From assembly GCA_023678885.1 (NCBI GenBank), contig CM042985.1:8358985-8422984 (forward strand): 64,000 nucleotides of DNA, given 5' to 3'. This DNA comes from Pogostemon cablin (lineage: Eukaryota; Streptophyta; Magnoliopsida; Lamiales; Lamiaceae). This document shows, in pieces, positions 32,691-46,476 of the stretch; positions within the stretch are counted from its first letter, which is position 1, and every line of letters begins with the position of its first letter. The position numbers and the translations under genes were made by a program. The notes beneath the pieces are model-generated. The model ran no database searches. It saw nothing but the letters and a program-made list of their open reading frames with translations, and was not told where the DNA came from.

Positions 32691-35600
32691 TCATGCCACA
32701 ACAAAAGCACTAGAAGAACCTGTAAAATGTTTGATTGTTCCCATAAGACTCTTTGCAGCGCCAAAATGGCTGATTCTGTACACACCTGAAGCAGCTGTTT
32801 GTGGTATTAACCATTCTAAGGTTGCATGGCTTCGAGTGCTAAATTTGGAAGGTCTCGACCACACAAACCGAAGGCAGAAATCGTCGTCATCATACGCTGG
32901 CTCCCATGTATCCTCCCCTCTCAGAATCTCCACCAGAGCAAATGTACCTTCTGTCATGAGGTCGTTCCTCGGACATGCTGACCAGAAAACTACTGTCACA
33001 TTGTCGCCCCTCTTGAAGGTGGCGTTCTTGGGCACGTCTAAGCTGAGGTCTCCGAACTTTACACCGATTGGAGTTGCATCCACGACAACTGGCGTGAGCA
33101 AGCTTATTTGCCTGGATAGTAGGTCCGGAGGTTGAGGACCGGATTCAACCGACTGTCCATTTACAAGGGCTGTTGCGAGCTTCCGGAATTCTTGAATGTA
33201 GCCGCTAAGTGTATGTGGTCCGTACAGTGTAGAGGCACCCTGAAATGGAGACGGGTGAAACGTTGGATGTGAAGATTAGTACAACTGCTTGTACAAATCT
33301 CTCTTCAACTGCTATAAAACAATATTATGTCGTCTAAAAAATGTTCCATGTTCCAAAGGAAAAAGAAAAGAATTACTATTGGCACTTGTTATAATTGCAT
33401 GAATGACCTTTCTAGATAATTAACAGATCTAGATTTAGTCTAATTCTTTCAAACGTTATCGATATACTCCAGTTAAAAAAATTCAGAGTTTATGTTCTTA
33501 ACTATCTTGATAAAGTAACTAACCTCATATCTCTGTATCTGATACTCCTCGAAGGTTGTCACATATTGAGAATATGTATTTGTCAGGCCAGCTATCACTA
33601 TGTGGACGTTGTTACCAAACTCTTTGCTTCGTCCACTAATGAGAACTTTTTTCACCGCATCTCGGAGCCTCCTTCCAGCCATTGTGGAGAACTCTGGCGA
33701 ACCAAGAAACAAAGGGTCAAATAGTGAAATTGAAATCTATTTAACCTTTGGATGTTATCTTTTCTCTCCAGCATAACATTAAGTTTTTCATCCATAAATA
33801 CTGAGGTTGTGCACAATATTAGCAGAGGTCCAGATCAAACTTATTAGAAGTTAAAAGGCATATTTTTGAGAAGTAAAAGAAAGAACAAAGAAGTCAAGTG
33901 AATACCTCCAGGCACACTAAGAATGACCAACTGCCCTATTCTCAAAATCTGAACCGGAAGTATAGAAGGCTGCAATGGATAAAAGAAAACCATCACCAAT
34001 TTCAGATCATAACAGACTCTTTAAGTGAAATGTAGAGTAGAGGTAAAACTTAAGACAGTTGACAATACCTGAAAGATGAGTTTTATGACATTTTTTTTCA
34101 TTTATTTTCTCTGGAGTTCTTGCTCAATTCTTTTTCACACCCCACGTTTACAGCTGAGTCAAAAGGGTTTCAAATATAAGTGGTCTCCGTCCCAATTCTA
34201 TGAATCTTAAACTAGAAATACCTTAATGCTGTTCACAAAGTAGCAGAAGGGAAAATGGGTTAACATATGTTGTTCTTTCAGAATGGGACAAATGCCACAC
34301 AATCATCAGATTAGAAGATCAACACATCACACCACACAAGACAAACTACTAAAACTCGAGACTGGAGATTGAGTGGGTGAAAGGTTTTTCATAATTCAGA
34401 AATGCATAGCCCCCTTTAAATGCAGTTAACTACACTACTCATGTTCTCAAGCATGTGCCAAGATAGTAGGTAACATAAACTAACAGTAGTATCTGGAAAA
34501 AAAAAATAATAACAAGACCTCATGACACTATTTAACAATTGCTAGTAACTCAGATTCCTGGACAGAAAATAACAAATATTTACAGGAGTACTGTAACTGA
34601 CCGCCCAATCATAAGGTTGTTTCATTTCACCAGTATCAAGCAGAATGGGCTTCGGAGCTTGACAATCCACTTGTTCCTTGCCTGGAGTTTTGAGTAAGTT
34701 GCGGACCAGTTTCCAAAACGCATTTCCCTAAGAGAGGGAGAGGGAGAGGGAGAGAGCTTCAATATGCAGAATATAAGAGTTGAAATTTGTATAACCATTC
34801 TAATTAATATATACCTTATCATCCCCTTGCTTAAAATCAAAAGCTCCAGGTCCATCAGTTGTACCTGCAGCAAATGCAAACCCCATTGCAGCAGGACATG
34901 TCTTCACAACATCGGTACGTCCGCCTTCTTTTGATATTGTGACACTAAGTTCAGAGAAATTAACATATGTATGGCGATAATCAATTTTGCCATTCAATTT
35001 TTCCGATGCTCCTTTGAAAAGTTCTACTGCTTTCTTGAATTGTCGTTCTCCAATGATGCGTGTACTTTCAAATTCATCTGGATACCTGGAGACAAAATTG
35101 TGAGATAGACCTCTTAGTCATCCAAAACTCCAAACAATAAAGCATTGCCCATCTCATAGCCATTATATAAAATTTTCATTTTAATATATAAGCATTTTAA
35201 TCTGCTTGTGTGTGTGGCGTCTTTATCAATCACCCGTGGCCATCCCTATTTTCTGAAATGATAGATCTTAAGTGTTGAAAGTTTTTAGATCAATCAGGTT
35301 CTACGTGTACTTCTACACATAAACCAATCCTGTTTTTATCACGTAGAAGTGGTTTTTATTTACATCTACTCAACACAAAAATATGGAAGTATGCGTACCC
35401 AGGTCCTCGTCCATAGCAATTTTCATTCTTTCCACCACAGGTACTATGGTTGAAGTCACATGGCAATCCAGTATCAATACAGAATGCACCAAGCACATTT
35501 GGACTTACATCACCACAATTGGTTTGACAAAATGCAGATACAAATCTAGGCCTATCAGCCAGCCTGAGAGCACTCCTTACGCGTCTTGCAAGGCTTGAAA

Positions 35601-37828
35601 ATCTGGTGGTCAATTTGCCTGGTGAAGGCACAAAAGAAGCAGCAAGTTCTAGCAACTCATGATCTGCATTCAGACAACCAAAAGATTATTTTCAGGCATT
35701 TTACAATGAGAATAACCTTACTCCATCCCCTATATAAACATTCTGTTATGCTGCATTAGACAGCATGCTCAAATTCATTTCTCCACTCAACATGACAGTA
35801 GAGGGAGAACAGGTCACAATTTTGAGCAAATTAAATTGATATTGAATTAAAATAAGCTTGAAGGAATTTTTTCCTTCCACAATGAGCATAATTTAGGAGA
35901 ACACTTTTGTTAAATGATGGGGCCCTCTTAACAGAATTATCCTAATTGGCATACTTCTCTTTCCATGTACATGTTAAGCTCAACACAGAGAACATGGGAT
36001 GATCAAATAATTAATATTGTCCTCTATATGTTTTTATGCCAACTCGCGGAACCCTTCCAGTCAACCTTGGCATTCTTTAGAGTAGGGAGAAACATATCCG
36101 ACACTAACAGCTGAAAATGATTTTAACACAAAAAAAATAATAACCATTAAATTTCAAAATTATCTAGTAGCTAACTGATATATGACCATGTTTCAAAGTC
36201 AACAGTTAGAAAGAAGCGAAGATCCACGTTACCACACTTTTACAAAATCACCATATTATTCCACGTACTTCTATGTTCAATATGTACTGCTGGAAACTTA
36301 TCTTAACAAGTACTCAAATACTTACGATTGTCTGTGCCAACTGGAATAATGTTTGAGACTCTTCTTGGGATATTTTTAATCTTGGATACGCCAGATGATG
36401 TGCTTCCACTACTAGTCAGATCAAACCAGTCTTCCATAAATCGTGCTGCAGCTCCTTTATTATCCCCACTTATCAATGAATTTGTACGGCTCATGGAAGT
36501 TCCATGCGTTGCAAACCAATTGAAGCTGCCCACTGGGCCCCATTCATCATCAACAAACTTCAAGAGTGTCATCTCTTTATCAACATCATACTTGTAATTT
36601 TTGCGTTCTGAAGCTGGATTATTGAGATAAGCGCTTGGACTTCGATTAACACCAGCATCTAAAATCTCCCCTGTTATAAAGAATGTTAGAATGTGGTCTG
36701 AATTATTTTCTATCCAATTAAACATCATGAGAACAACATGATGAGACCAATTTGATAGCATACTAAAAGAAGAAAGATACATCTCTCTCCAATTGAGGAA
36801 AGAGGTCAATGAAGAAAAATAAAGCAGATATAATTCAAAGAAATGTCCAAAGCAAAATACCCAAAAAAAAAAATTTAAGTAATTAATTAAATCCACATAG
36901 CCACCAGTACCAAAGCCAGACCCTGATTTAGAAAGATCAGTAAGACAATTCATAGGACAGGATGGTTTTTGCAAAAGAAGTTAATCCTCAATTGCAATTT
37001 CTGAAAGTAATAAATAAACACAGTAGATGGACTGCTTTCACATGCTTACTTAGCATTATCAAGAAATAATCACAATATTATTGCAATAACAAACTGCAAT
37101 GCCAAAAAAAACTTCATTACCTTTATTCACATATATTGATCCAGGTCGAAGATTATTATGAGCTTGTATGATGGTCTGCTCAATTCCATCAACAAGGGCA
37201 TCAAATGATTGGCGCACAAAACCAAGGGATGTTACTATGTAAACGACATATTGAAGATAACCTCCAGGGCCAGCATGGGTATGAATGCCACTGATGGCAA
37301 CATTATTTTCTGTGTAGAGATCACCATACCTGCATAACCCAAGGATATACTCTTCAAGCAAAATCCTAAACATCATAGTCATGCAAAAAATGTAATAGTT
37401 GGAAGCTTTTCTACTGATAGCAGAAAGTGTCCATCATTAACATAACCAAGATTCAATTGTATAATAACACTAAATTATTGAAATTCAAGAACTTTAATAA
37501 GCAATATCAACCTCGCCTTCAATCTCTCGAGGACCTTTATAGTCACCAACTGTGATGCCATACAAGCATCAATATTTACAAAGACAAACCGATTCCCTTG
37601 AGGCTCAGCAACAACAAAGGCCCGAGCTCGCAACCTAAAGTGAACACCCGACGCAATCTGGTCCATGTTAGCATACCCCATCATGTTGACATCAGCTGCC
37701 GGCCCAGTGATGTCATAGCTTCCAAGCCCAATTAAGTAATTGGAAGCTGATTTTACCCCTTTACCATTCTCTACCAAGAGCAATAAAAATATTGGTAGCC
37801 AAATCATTCTGATTGATCTCCCCATCAT
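32691..37828 (-). CDS. NCER: Neutral ceramidase, nine coding exons
   Basis: Hydrolyses ceramide to sphingosine and fatty acid; plant enzymes enter the secretory pathway. Exons in minus order: 37828-37512, 37329-37121, 36670-36326, 35663-35399, 35085-34815, 34727-34602, 33969-33906, 33693-33524, 33239-32691. All junctions are GT-AG with matching phase, giving 771 residues, the family's usual length. The N terminus has a hydrophobic signal peptide (IWLPIFLLLLVENG). The N-terminal domain opens YLIGLGSYDITGPAADVNMMGYA. HTHAGPGG (His122/His124) and THGTSM (His231) are the metal-site segments. NCGDVSPN carries the catalytic Ser (about residue 344). The C-terminal Ig-like domain is exon 9, ending SSSAFVVA. 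Two adjacent ATGs (37828, 37825) could start translation. A further GT donor at 38292 suggests a 5' UTR intron. Confidence 0.95.
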
Positions 37829-38292
37829 CCCTCTACTTTACAGAAAGAGTTGTCTACCCCTAACCACTTCTGCTCATTAATTTTCCTTCAACAAATAAGG
37901 CAAATTTGGTGATTAAGACTAATATGCAAACATCAAATAACTGAAATAAACAAGAACTCAGCAACAAATTCACGCATACAAACTGAAACATAACAACAAA
38001 ATAAAAGCAATAGAAGCATTAAAAAGGCAAAAATATTTAGCAAGAGACAAAACGGGAAAATTAAGTAAGGATGCAATCAGGTATGCCATCACGTCAAGGC
38101 GAACACGTAGTAAATTAAACCAAAGTATAATAGTCTATTCTCCAATAATTAAAAATAATCAAACTGAATTCAGCACAAAAATGACATTAATGTGAAAGAT
38201 ACGACAAGTAAGCTCAGAACGTACGTAAACGCACCGAAATCAAACGGGTAAGCAGCAGCAGAATTACGATACACAATTGAATAAAAATTTAC

Positions 38293-38450
38293 CTGATTCA
38301 AAACTTGAAGAACTTAGAATCAGAGAAGTTGATCTTCCAAGGCAGGAAGCTTTATTTGAAAGAGAGAAGGAGATGAGAGTGGAAATAGTGGATTAGCGGA
38401 GAAGTGAAGATTTGGAGTGAGACAGATGATCAATTCTCCATATGCCAACG
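38293..38450 (-). other. Probable 5' UTR exon of the ceramidase gene
   Basis: On the minus strand, TTGAATCAG|GTAAAT at 38295-38291 is a good donor, and acceptor-like TGTAAAG and AAAGTAG lie just before the start codons near 37830-37840. Noncoding first exon plus about 450-bp intron is inferred; the cap site is unknown. Confidence 0.45.
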
Positions 38451-38522
38451 TACACTAGAATTTATAAAATGCTGTTTCCTTTTTTCCTTTTCAAGGTTTA
38501 AGAGTTCTTATGGGATGAGTCA

Positions 38523-38555
38523 GGGGTGGGGTGGGGTGGGGTGGGGTGGGGTGGG
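38523..38555 (+). repeat. (GGGGT)n repeat
   Basis: About six tandem GGGGT units on the plus strand, roughly 70-200 bp upstream of the likely start of ceramidase transcription. It satisfies a G-quadruplex pattern (at least four GGGG runs with one-base loops). Confidence 0.9.
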
Positions 38556-39561
38556 CCTGGGGTCTCCCTCACTGTATATGCTCACACTCTTGAATGACGA
38601 ATGTTGACTAATTTCCCTTAACTTTTCGGTTAGGTTCGGTTTCGAATTTTAAATTCAGGTTTTGGTTTTTCAACACTTATATTTAAATTTTAAAAATCTT
38701 CCCTATATATACCTACTACATTCTCTCTCTTCAATTAATACACTTTTTCTCTTTATCTCTCCTCTCTCATTTAACTTTTTAAATAAATTAATACATTAAT
38801 TTGACATAAAGTTAAAACTTACTCAAAACTCAAAACAAACATAGAACACACTATTCATGATTTTCAAATCCCATATAATCTCAAACCAAACATCACCTAC
38901 GGGTTTGTGTTTCTAAATAAAATTTGACGATTTATCGTTTTAGTATCCGACCAATTAAATGATGGAAGATTTAGATTGATTCTTTGCTAATTTTTTTAAG
39001 AGGAAATATGGGTGATTGTTCCCCCAATTTTTTAGAAAGAATAATTTATACCAAGTTGAGGTCTTAAAACGCTCGATTTAACAAATAGATTTGAGTCGTG
39101 TGTTGAATCTATAAATAAAATACAATTGGATATATTTTTATAATTATAATTTGATTGTATATATAAATTACTCTATTAAATTTTTTATAATAGAGTCAAG
39201 AAATTTTTTTCAATATGAGCATTTAAATATTTATTTATCACTAAAAATTGTGCATAAAAAAATGTTGAATCTAAATTAGTAAATTGATTTTTTTTTTTAA
39301 TGATATAGATGATTTGATTGGATAGATTCCTCTTTGAAATTTACTACTCTAATGGGTTTCCCATCATTTGTTCGCATTTTTCTTTTTTTAATTTATGTTA
39401 TAAATTTGTGCGACTTAATTTTTTATTTATTTTTTTACTCCCTACTTTACTGAGAGATTTTAAATTAGAGCTACACAACTTTATTCATAATTACTCATTA
39501 CTTTAAAATATAAATTTTAATTTTATTTATATTATACGTTTTTAATTATTAATAAAATACT
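38556..39561. other. AT-rich intergenic stretch, nothing recognised
   Basis: AT-rich with poly-T runs; no coding region, element ends or tandem array that I could support. Confidence 0.5.
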
Positions 39562-39842
39562 CTCTCCCTCCCAAATTCGTTGTCTCAGTTACTGTAGACA
39601 CGAAATTTAAGAAAAGTTGTTTTTTGACTAATTTTATTGACTTTTTAGGGAGTATTGTGGTATTTTTAGATAATAAATAAATTATAAAATATTTTATGTG
39701 TGTTAGGTGGGAGTAGTATTTTTGAAATTAAGATAAATTTTTGAGGTTTTTGGTTAATGTGGAGTTTTTTTTATAGAATAAGACAATTAGTTTTGGACGG
39801 ATAAAAACGGAAAGTAAGACAACGAGTTTTGGACGGATGGAG
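39562..39842. mobile_element. Stowaway MITE
   Basis: The left end CTCTCTCCCTCCCAAATTCG follows TA (39560-39561). The right end GTTTTGGACGGATGGAG precedes TA (39843-39844). 281 bp, almost the size of the 3940-4219 element, with the same internal motifs (TTTTTTGACTAATTTTATTG, GTATTGTGGTATTTTTAG). Confidence 0.75.
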
Positions 39843-40125
39843 TATTTCACAAACCGATTATCATCTTTTATAAATTATGCTGTACTTTTATTCATTTATT
39901 ATCAATTTCAGACAAAATGATTATCAATCATCTTGTATAAATTATGTAGTATTATTCAATTCTTTTATTAGTTTCACAAAACTTTTGTGAGATGGAAAAA
40001 TACAATTTTTTGCCTTAAATTATCAATGGTGTTGAGGTGTTGAAGTTGTGGATTCAGAAATGAGTTTGAATTTTGAGAATCTTTGATCGTATGGTCGCAA
40101 AAGCTACATTCATCAACCAAATATG

Positions 40126-40128
<3 letters not shown>

Positions 40129-40221
<93 letters not shown>
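40129..40221. repeat. (AT)n microsatellite
   Basis: About 46 AT dinucleotides without interruption. Confidence 0.95.
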
Positions 40222-40223
<2 letters not shown>

Positions 40224-40450
40224 ATTTAAAAACGCAATTAAATTTCCAAAAATGACTTTACATAAATTTTGCGTGATCTAGGTCTGGTGAGTGTGGACAG
40301 ATAGTCACTCTCACCCTATGCCCGTGATACAGGTGGATTCATTCTTAAAATATGGTTAAATAAAGTAGGCTTATTCAAAATATGTATAATAAATCATATT
40401 ATAAATTTATAATATCTATAATTATACTTAGTTCATCATTCACTTAATTT

Positions 40451-40464
<14 letters not shown>

Positions 40465-40528
<64 letters not shown>
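40465..40528. repeat. (AT)n microsatellite after a poly-A run
   Basis: Poly-A of about 14 followed by about 32 AT dinucleotides. Confidence 0.9.
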
Positions 40529-40716
40529 CTTAACTAGTATAAGTATATTTTAATTTGACAAAAATTTGTATGAGACTGTCTCGCGTAACTGAGATGTTCA
40601 AAAAGTGATAATTTTTATATTGAAAAGTAATAATATTATTTTATAAACAGTTTATAGTATATAAATTAAAAGTCGTATTTTATATCAAGAGTGATAACTA
40701 AAATTGTCTCAAGAGT

Positions 40717-41661
40717 AGAGGTGGACAAAATTACCGATTTTTTTGTATCCCGCACTTACCGTCTCGAAAATTACCGAATTTAATGAAAATTTCGGTATAC
40801 CGAAAATTTTATACCGAAATACCGCAAAATATCAGTATTTCGGTATATACCGGTTTTAACCTTTTTTTATTGAATTAGTAATATTATAATACTTTTAATT
40901 ACCTGCTCATTAATAGTAATAATTAATTAAAATATATTAAAGTTATATTATTAATATATAGTAACAACCGCAGGAAACTCTACTCATTTCTCTTTCTTAG
41001 TGCAGCCGCCAACCCCTTTTTTTTCCTTTCCAATTTCCATTTTTCTGCTAGAAGACACTCGCCCACAACCCTCTCTCCTTGTCAGTCGGCCTCCTCCTCC
41101 AAAAGCCCATCACCACCATCTTCTCTTTTCTCATGCTACACTGCTAATCTTCCTCCTCCCTTACTTTTCTCACTTTCTTATTTTCTGTTGTTGTTATCCG
41201 CTTCACCACTTAAACGACTAGATTTGAAACTCAATCCTGCTTCACACGATTTCCAAACTCGTCGATTTGCTTGGATTCTTCGACAATGATTGTGTCCATA
41301 CCCTCATCTCAAGATACGAAAATGAAGAGGATAGTTGATTGATGCGTTGTACTTTTTTTAAATGTATTTTTACTGTTATTTAATTTTTTTTTGAATTGTT
41401 TTATTGATTCTTGTTTTTGTCAGAATTTTTGATTATTGGTATGTATTGAATTGAAATTTAGATTTTTTTTTTCATTTCTGAATTGGTACTGGTATTCTTT
41501 CAAGATATATTTTGGTATTTTGATAAAAAATCGGTATATGTTATTAATATACCAAAATTTTAATATATTGAAATTCGATATACCAAAATTATTGGTACGG
41601 TATCGATATAAATTTTTTAATACCGATTATTTCGGTATGATATACGCAATGTCCATACTTA
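40717..41661. mobile_element. Possible eroded hAT-like element
   Basis: Left TAGAGGTGGACAAAATTACC and right end (reverse complement) TAAGTATGGACATTGCGTAT are related inverted ends. Subterminal regions on both sides are rich in inverted TCGGTATA / TATACCGA motifs, as in hAT MITEs. The middle (about 40960-41340) is a more GC-balanced, C/T-rich segment without a supported gene. No 8-bp duplication was found, so the boundaries are tentative. Confidence 0.35.
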
Positions 41662-42650
41662 GGGACTGTGTTACTTATAGTAATGTGTTACATAATCACC
41701 GTTTCATTTATTATACTATACTCCATATATTACAATATACTATGAATCATTACTACTCTCTTTCGATCATAAAATGGCATGATGGTGGAATATAATGAGG
41801 TAGTCGATATTCAATAAGCAGTGGTGGCTAGCTGTCCACTCTCGATTTAATAGTAAATTTTATTCAAGCTTTCCTACAAATAAAATGCAAGTATTTATAT
41901 TATCGGAGCAAAAAATAAAAAACAATGTCGTTTAATGACAAATTGTTATTATTAAAAAACCAAAAAAATATATGTATATTATTCAGGTATATATAACAAA
42001 CTAAAACTCTTTCTACAAAATAACACTCAACATTCTAATAATAATACTATTTTAAGTAATTGAGTCCATACCTTGATGCATGTATTTTTCAAAATAAAAA
42101 TATCAGTAACTTTATGCTAACTAATAACTATATAATTTATTTAACACTAATTTAAATAAACTTCGAAGAATAGGAGATTATGAATCAGACGATTCACACA
42201 CTTAGACATGTTTCTATGAACAAATTCTATGATTATATGGATTGTAAAATTTTACATAATTAATTTGTCTCACTACTAAATTAAATATGATATTTATATT
42301 AAATCATGTGTGAAGTATGAACTAGTGTGTAACGTCTACAAGCTTCAAGGAAATATAATCATTTATTACAAGACGGAATGGCCATAATTGATTTTATATT
42401 TTGTCCGACTTTTTGGATGCTCGTAATTTTTTTTGTTCATTTTGTCAGCAAAAAAAACCATTGAACGTGACATTTCATTATCCGTCGTTCACACACTATA
42501 TTAAACTTAGAAACTCAATTATGTAAACTAAGAAACTTTTGCTACTGTATTATAATATACAATAGAAATGCTTATTTTGCATAATTAAACAACATAATTA
42601 AATACATATTCGACATACTTTGTATTGTTAGATTAAGTACTCCATTTTAT
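41662..42650. other. AT-rich intergenic stretch, nothing recognised
   Basis: AT-rich; no gene, RNA or clear element seen. Confidence 0.5.
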
Positions 42651-42877
42651 GGGAAAGATTTGTGTGAAACCGTCTCATTTAAGTCTCTATGTGAGACGAA
42701 TAAAAAGTGATAACATCACTATCACTTTTTATTTATACTATAATTTGTTCTTGAAATAATTAATTGCGCCATTATCAATTTTCATCAATTGAGTATAGCT
42801 TTCGTTAATTATGTTATAACTTTTTTATCCTTTTCGTATAAGTACTTACGTGAGACTATCTCACACGAGACTTGCCC
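42651..42877. mobile_element. MITE with GTGTGA..GTCTCA ends
   Basis: The left end GGGAAAGATTTGTGTGAAAC and the reversed right end GGGCAAGTCTCGTGTGAGAT form an imperfect inverted repeat of about 27 bp. 227 bp, non-coding. The interior has TATCACTTTTTATT, as in the 31 kb array. Long ends suggest a Mutator-like origin, but no clean 9-bp target duplication is visible. Confidence 0.5.
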
Positions 42878-44625
42878 TAATTTTAAAATTATATCTAGTA
42901 CATGCTAAAGTATGTCTGTTTCGCATTGGATTATATTGTTCAAAATAATATTTGTCAAGGCTCACACAATAAAAAGTTATACTTTAGCATACGCTATACT
43001 TTAACACAAAATCGACACACATTAGCATAAAATAAAATAAAAATTCTATAACATTGTAATACAATATAAATGTCTATTTTACAATATTGAACAACATACA
43101 TAAACACAAAATCAATATACTTTAGCATACACTAAAACATACTTTTACGTAAACATAAATATAAACACTTTCATCCAAACTTTTTTTTACAAAGTCTTGC
43201 ATGCACCCATACGCACGGGGCTTGTCCCATGCACCCAGATCCAATTTTCAAGTTAGCTGAGTCGAGCCTGAATATCGTTTTTGAAAAAATATCGAGTCGT
43301 ACTCGACCCTAGCTGTTAGTACTATGTTTGAAAGCTTGTGTAATTGTTCGTTAACGAGCTCTCAACCCTGTTACGAACATGTCACTAAAAGGTTTACGTG
43401 AATGTTTATAATCATATCTAAACGATCTCGAAAACTCTAACAAATCCAAGTCTGGGCTCAAATTTGAGCTTGAACTTAAGTTATTATTATTATTGAGCTT
43501 TTATAGAGGTGGACTTTAACTACCTGCGAACTCAATATTTTCCAAATGAGCTGAGTTACCAAAATGTTAATATTCAAATCGAGATCGCAATGTAAAAAAA
43601 TTTAAATGAGCCGAGCTTAAGCCTGTTGATACTTGGCTCTGCTCGATCGGCGAATGACTAAAAAATAGAGCAGAACATGAGAAGGTCTCGACATGTGTTG
43701 TTTAATTCGAGCCACATGATTCGACTGGCCGAGTTGGCCCTTATTTCCTCTGGAAATTGTGTTGTCTTTTCAAAACTACTGACGTAGGAGGAAAAAAATG
43801 AATTATTATTATATAGTACAAAATATTCACTAATACTACTAGTAGATACATGATATATATTTTATTACTACAGTGACAAAAACATATAATGAAAAATTCA
43901 AACCACCAATTTATGAATATGTTTCTGAATATAATTATATTTAACACACTATTTTACTGAATGCCAAATATTGATTTCCTAATATATGAATTCTGAATAC
44001 GCAATACATGAATACAAGTGAAATTAAATCAATCGTTTTGAAATCACGACATCTAAATTTATGAATTCTAAATACTTAACATCTGAATATTACTCCATAT
44101 ATTCATCCTTAATCCATCAATTTTACTATTTTTGGTCATCCACCATTAATCTATTAATTTATCTTTTTAGACATACGAGACTCACATCCTCCACTAATAC
44201 AAATAAAATATGAGACCCACACCCCTTTACTAATACAACTACCCATTACACATAAAATAATAATACTCATTAATTCATGTGCAAAAAATAAATGAATACA
44301 TCAATATTGAACGAAGGGAGTAATAAACTGAATATCAAGAAATCCTAAACACCAATGCACAAATCAGAGAGAAAAAAAATGAAATGCACAAATTTATTTC
44401 ACACGTTCGATTATCTCATAATCAAATTATTTGATTTCAAAATTAACAAAAATACAGATTTTTATGATTAACGTTATATATATATACTTTTTTTTTAAAG
44501 AGTTGCCGCCGTGCCTGCCTCATTTCCTTCATGACTTCGCTCCTGACTTCCATTTTTTGCTCTTTTTACATCGTTTTCCAACAAGAAATAACACCTCACA
44601 TGCACCTGTAACACAATTATATGCA
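42878..44625. other. AT-rich intergenic stretch
   Basis: About 43190-43740 is less AT-rich, with repeated GAGCC/GAGCT words (GAGTCGAGCC, GAGCCGAGCTTAAGCC) in opposite orientations, reminiscent of an eroded hAT-type MITE. About 44080-44310 resembles the degenerate repeat at 3790-3900 (CACACCC...TACTAATACAACT). No gene seen. Confidence 0.4.
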
Positions 44626-44855
44626 GTTCATGTTAGGATTTGTCAACAATAAAAGAATGAGATTTTTACTTTATTTTTTATCCCACATTGAAAAGAATAA
44701 CAAAGGGGAGGGATTCATGGTGATATATAAGGAGGCCCTTGGACTTGATGTCAAGTGCACCAATCAAATACACTTTAATCTTTGTGTTTGATTCTAGTTA
44801 AATTCCTTTCTTGGAATCTCGATTGTGAGAATAGGGAGAAAGGTGAGTATTAGTC

Positions 44856-46476
44856 TGTTGACGGTTGTTCTGGTCTCGTTAACTAAGTATATAAATATTT
44901 TAAGACTTTAATTAACGAGGCCAAGAACAAATACCCTCAAACACATTAGTAGACCGAATCAAGACAAATAAAGAGATTAAAGTTCATCCAAAACTCAAAT
45001 TCCACCAAAGAACATTACCGATTTTTATTACTCTCCTTTTAACACTCATTTTTTTCTCTCCCGATTCTTACAAGTGTAATGTCTAAAGTGAGTGCTAATG
45101 TTCTCCCTCTCTTCTGTGAGAGAGGCTATTTATATCATTCCTAAAACCCTAGAATCCGTCCAATCGCGTTATGCCACCTGGATGAAGACAGTTTGCCTTC
45201 AATGCGGTTGTCTGGTGCGCCGACCGACTGCAGAGGGAACCTGGGCGCCGCTTGTTGCATAGTAGGAGGTTTGCAGGGTGTCTCCGTCCTTTGCAGGTCT
45301 CCTATTGGTTGTTCAAGTCAGGCATGTTAGTCCGTTGTTGTCTTTTAGTTAGGATTGCTGTCCAAGACATCTTCTCTTCCCGTTAGCGTTGTCCTTAGAG
45401 ATGTTAAACGGGCCAGCCCTAACGGGTTTCGGGCTAATCGGGCTTCGGGCTAAATCGGGTCTGTTTAAACGGGCTATGAAAAGGTGAACCTAACCCTAAC
45501 CCTAACGGGCTACGGGTTAAACGGGCCGGGCTCGCGGGTTGTACGATAAAAAATATTTAAAAATTATAAATTATAATTTATTATAAATAATATAAAAAAT
45601 TCAAAATTAACTAATACATTATTTAAAATTTGAGAGAATTAAGATTAATACATGCAAAATATTGTTAAAAGATATAAATTAAAAGAATTTGTGATATTTA
45701 AATTAATCTTAATATATTTATTCAAGTATTATTTTATTTATTAGAGAAAATTTTGGGTTAGAGTAAGAAAAAAGATGAGAAAGAGATGAAAATTAAAAGA
45801 TGGTTAGAGTTCGTCCAATGATGGGTTGGGAGTAGGGTGAGATTGGGTGGTCGATGTATAGATTATGGGTGTTAAAATTAATTAAACATAATAATAATAA
45901 TAATTTTCAACCCTACGGGCCGGCCCGGTTAGCCCACGGGCCAACCCTATTAGCCCACGGGTTAATCGGTTCGGGCCAAAAAGCCCGAATGTTAAACGGG
46001 CTCAAATTTCTTGGCCCTAACCCTAATTTTTTTCGGGTTAATCGGTTCGGGCCCACGGTTTACGGGCTTATTAACAACTCTAGTTGTCCTTTAGCCTGTA
46101 GTACCTGTAATTTCTCATTATGAAGCCCGTCCTTTAGTATCTTGTTCTCGCCATCCTCCTTCAGCCCTCGGGTAGGTTGTACTTGCCGCCGAGGAGCCCA
46201 TCCGGGGTCTCGGCCAGGAGAAGATAATTGCAGAGGTGTTCCAATGAAGTCGAGGCTCGCTACCGAGGTGTCCCACCGAAGCCGAGGTTTGCTACCGAGG
46301 TGTTCTTCCGAAGTCGAGGTTAAGTTCCCGGTTACGTACTCGTTCAGCGAGTTTGACTTCACTCGTTATAGTTTGGGCTTTCAGACTGTTACCTTCTTCC
46401 TTGGGCCGCCTTGGTTCTCTTCAATTCTCTGCCTCTCAGTTGGGCCTTCGAGGGGTTGGGCCTCCTGGGCCTGACA
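44856..46476 (-). mobile_element. Probable solo LTR in reverse orientation, nested
   Basis: On the minus strand it starts TGTCAGGCCCAGGAGGCCCA at 46476 and ends CAACCGTCAACA at 44856 (TG...CA). A minus-strand TATA-like GATATAAATAGCC lies near 45130-45142. About 926 bp once the hAT MITE inside it is removed. No matching 5-bp duplication was found, so the edges may be off by a few bases. Confidence 0.5.
45396..46082. mobile_element. hAT-type MITE with 8-bp target duplication
   Basis: The inverted ends are TAGAGATGTTAA and TAGAGTTGTTAA. The perfect 8-bp duplication GTTGTCCT is at 45388-45395 and 46083-46090. Subterminal regions are packed with CGGGC, ACGGG and GGGTTAATCGG words. Near 45485-45510 there are three CCCTAA repeats. 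687 bp, non-coding. Confidence 0.85.

Noticed and set aside
40073..40255. Open frame made of Ile-Tyr repeats
   Set aside because: It is only the (AT)n microsatellite read in one frame.
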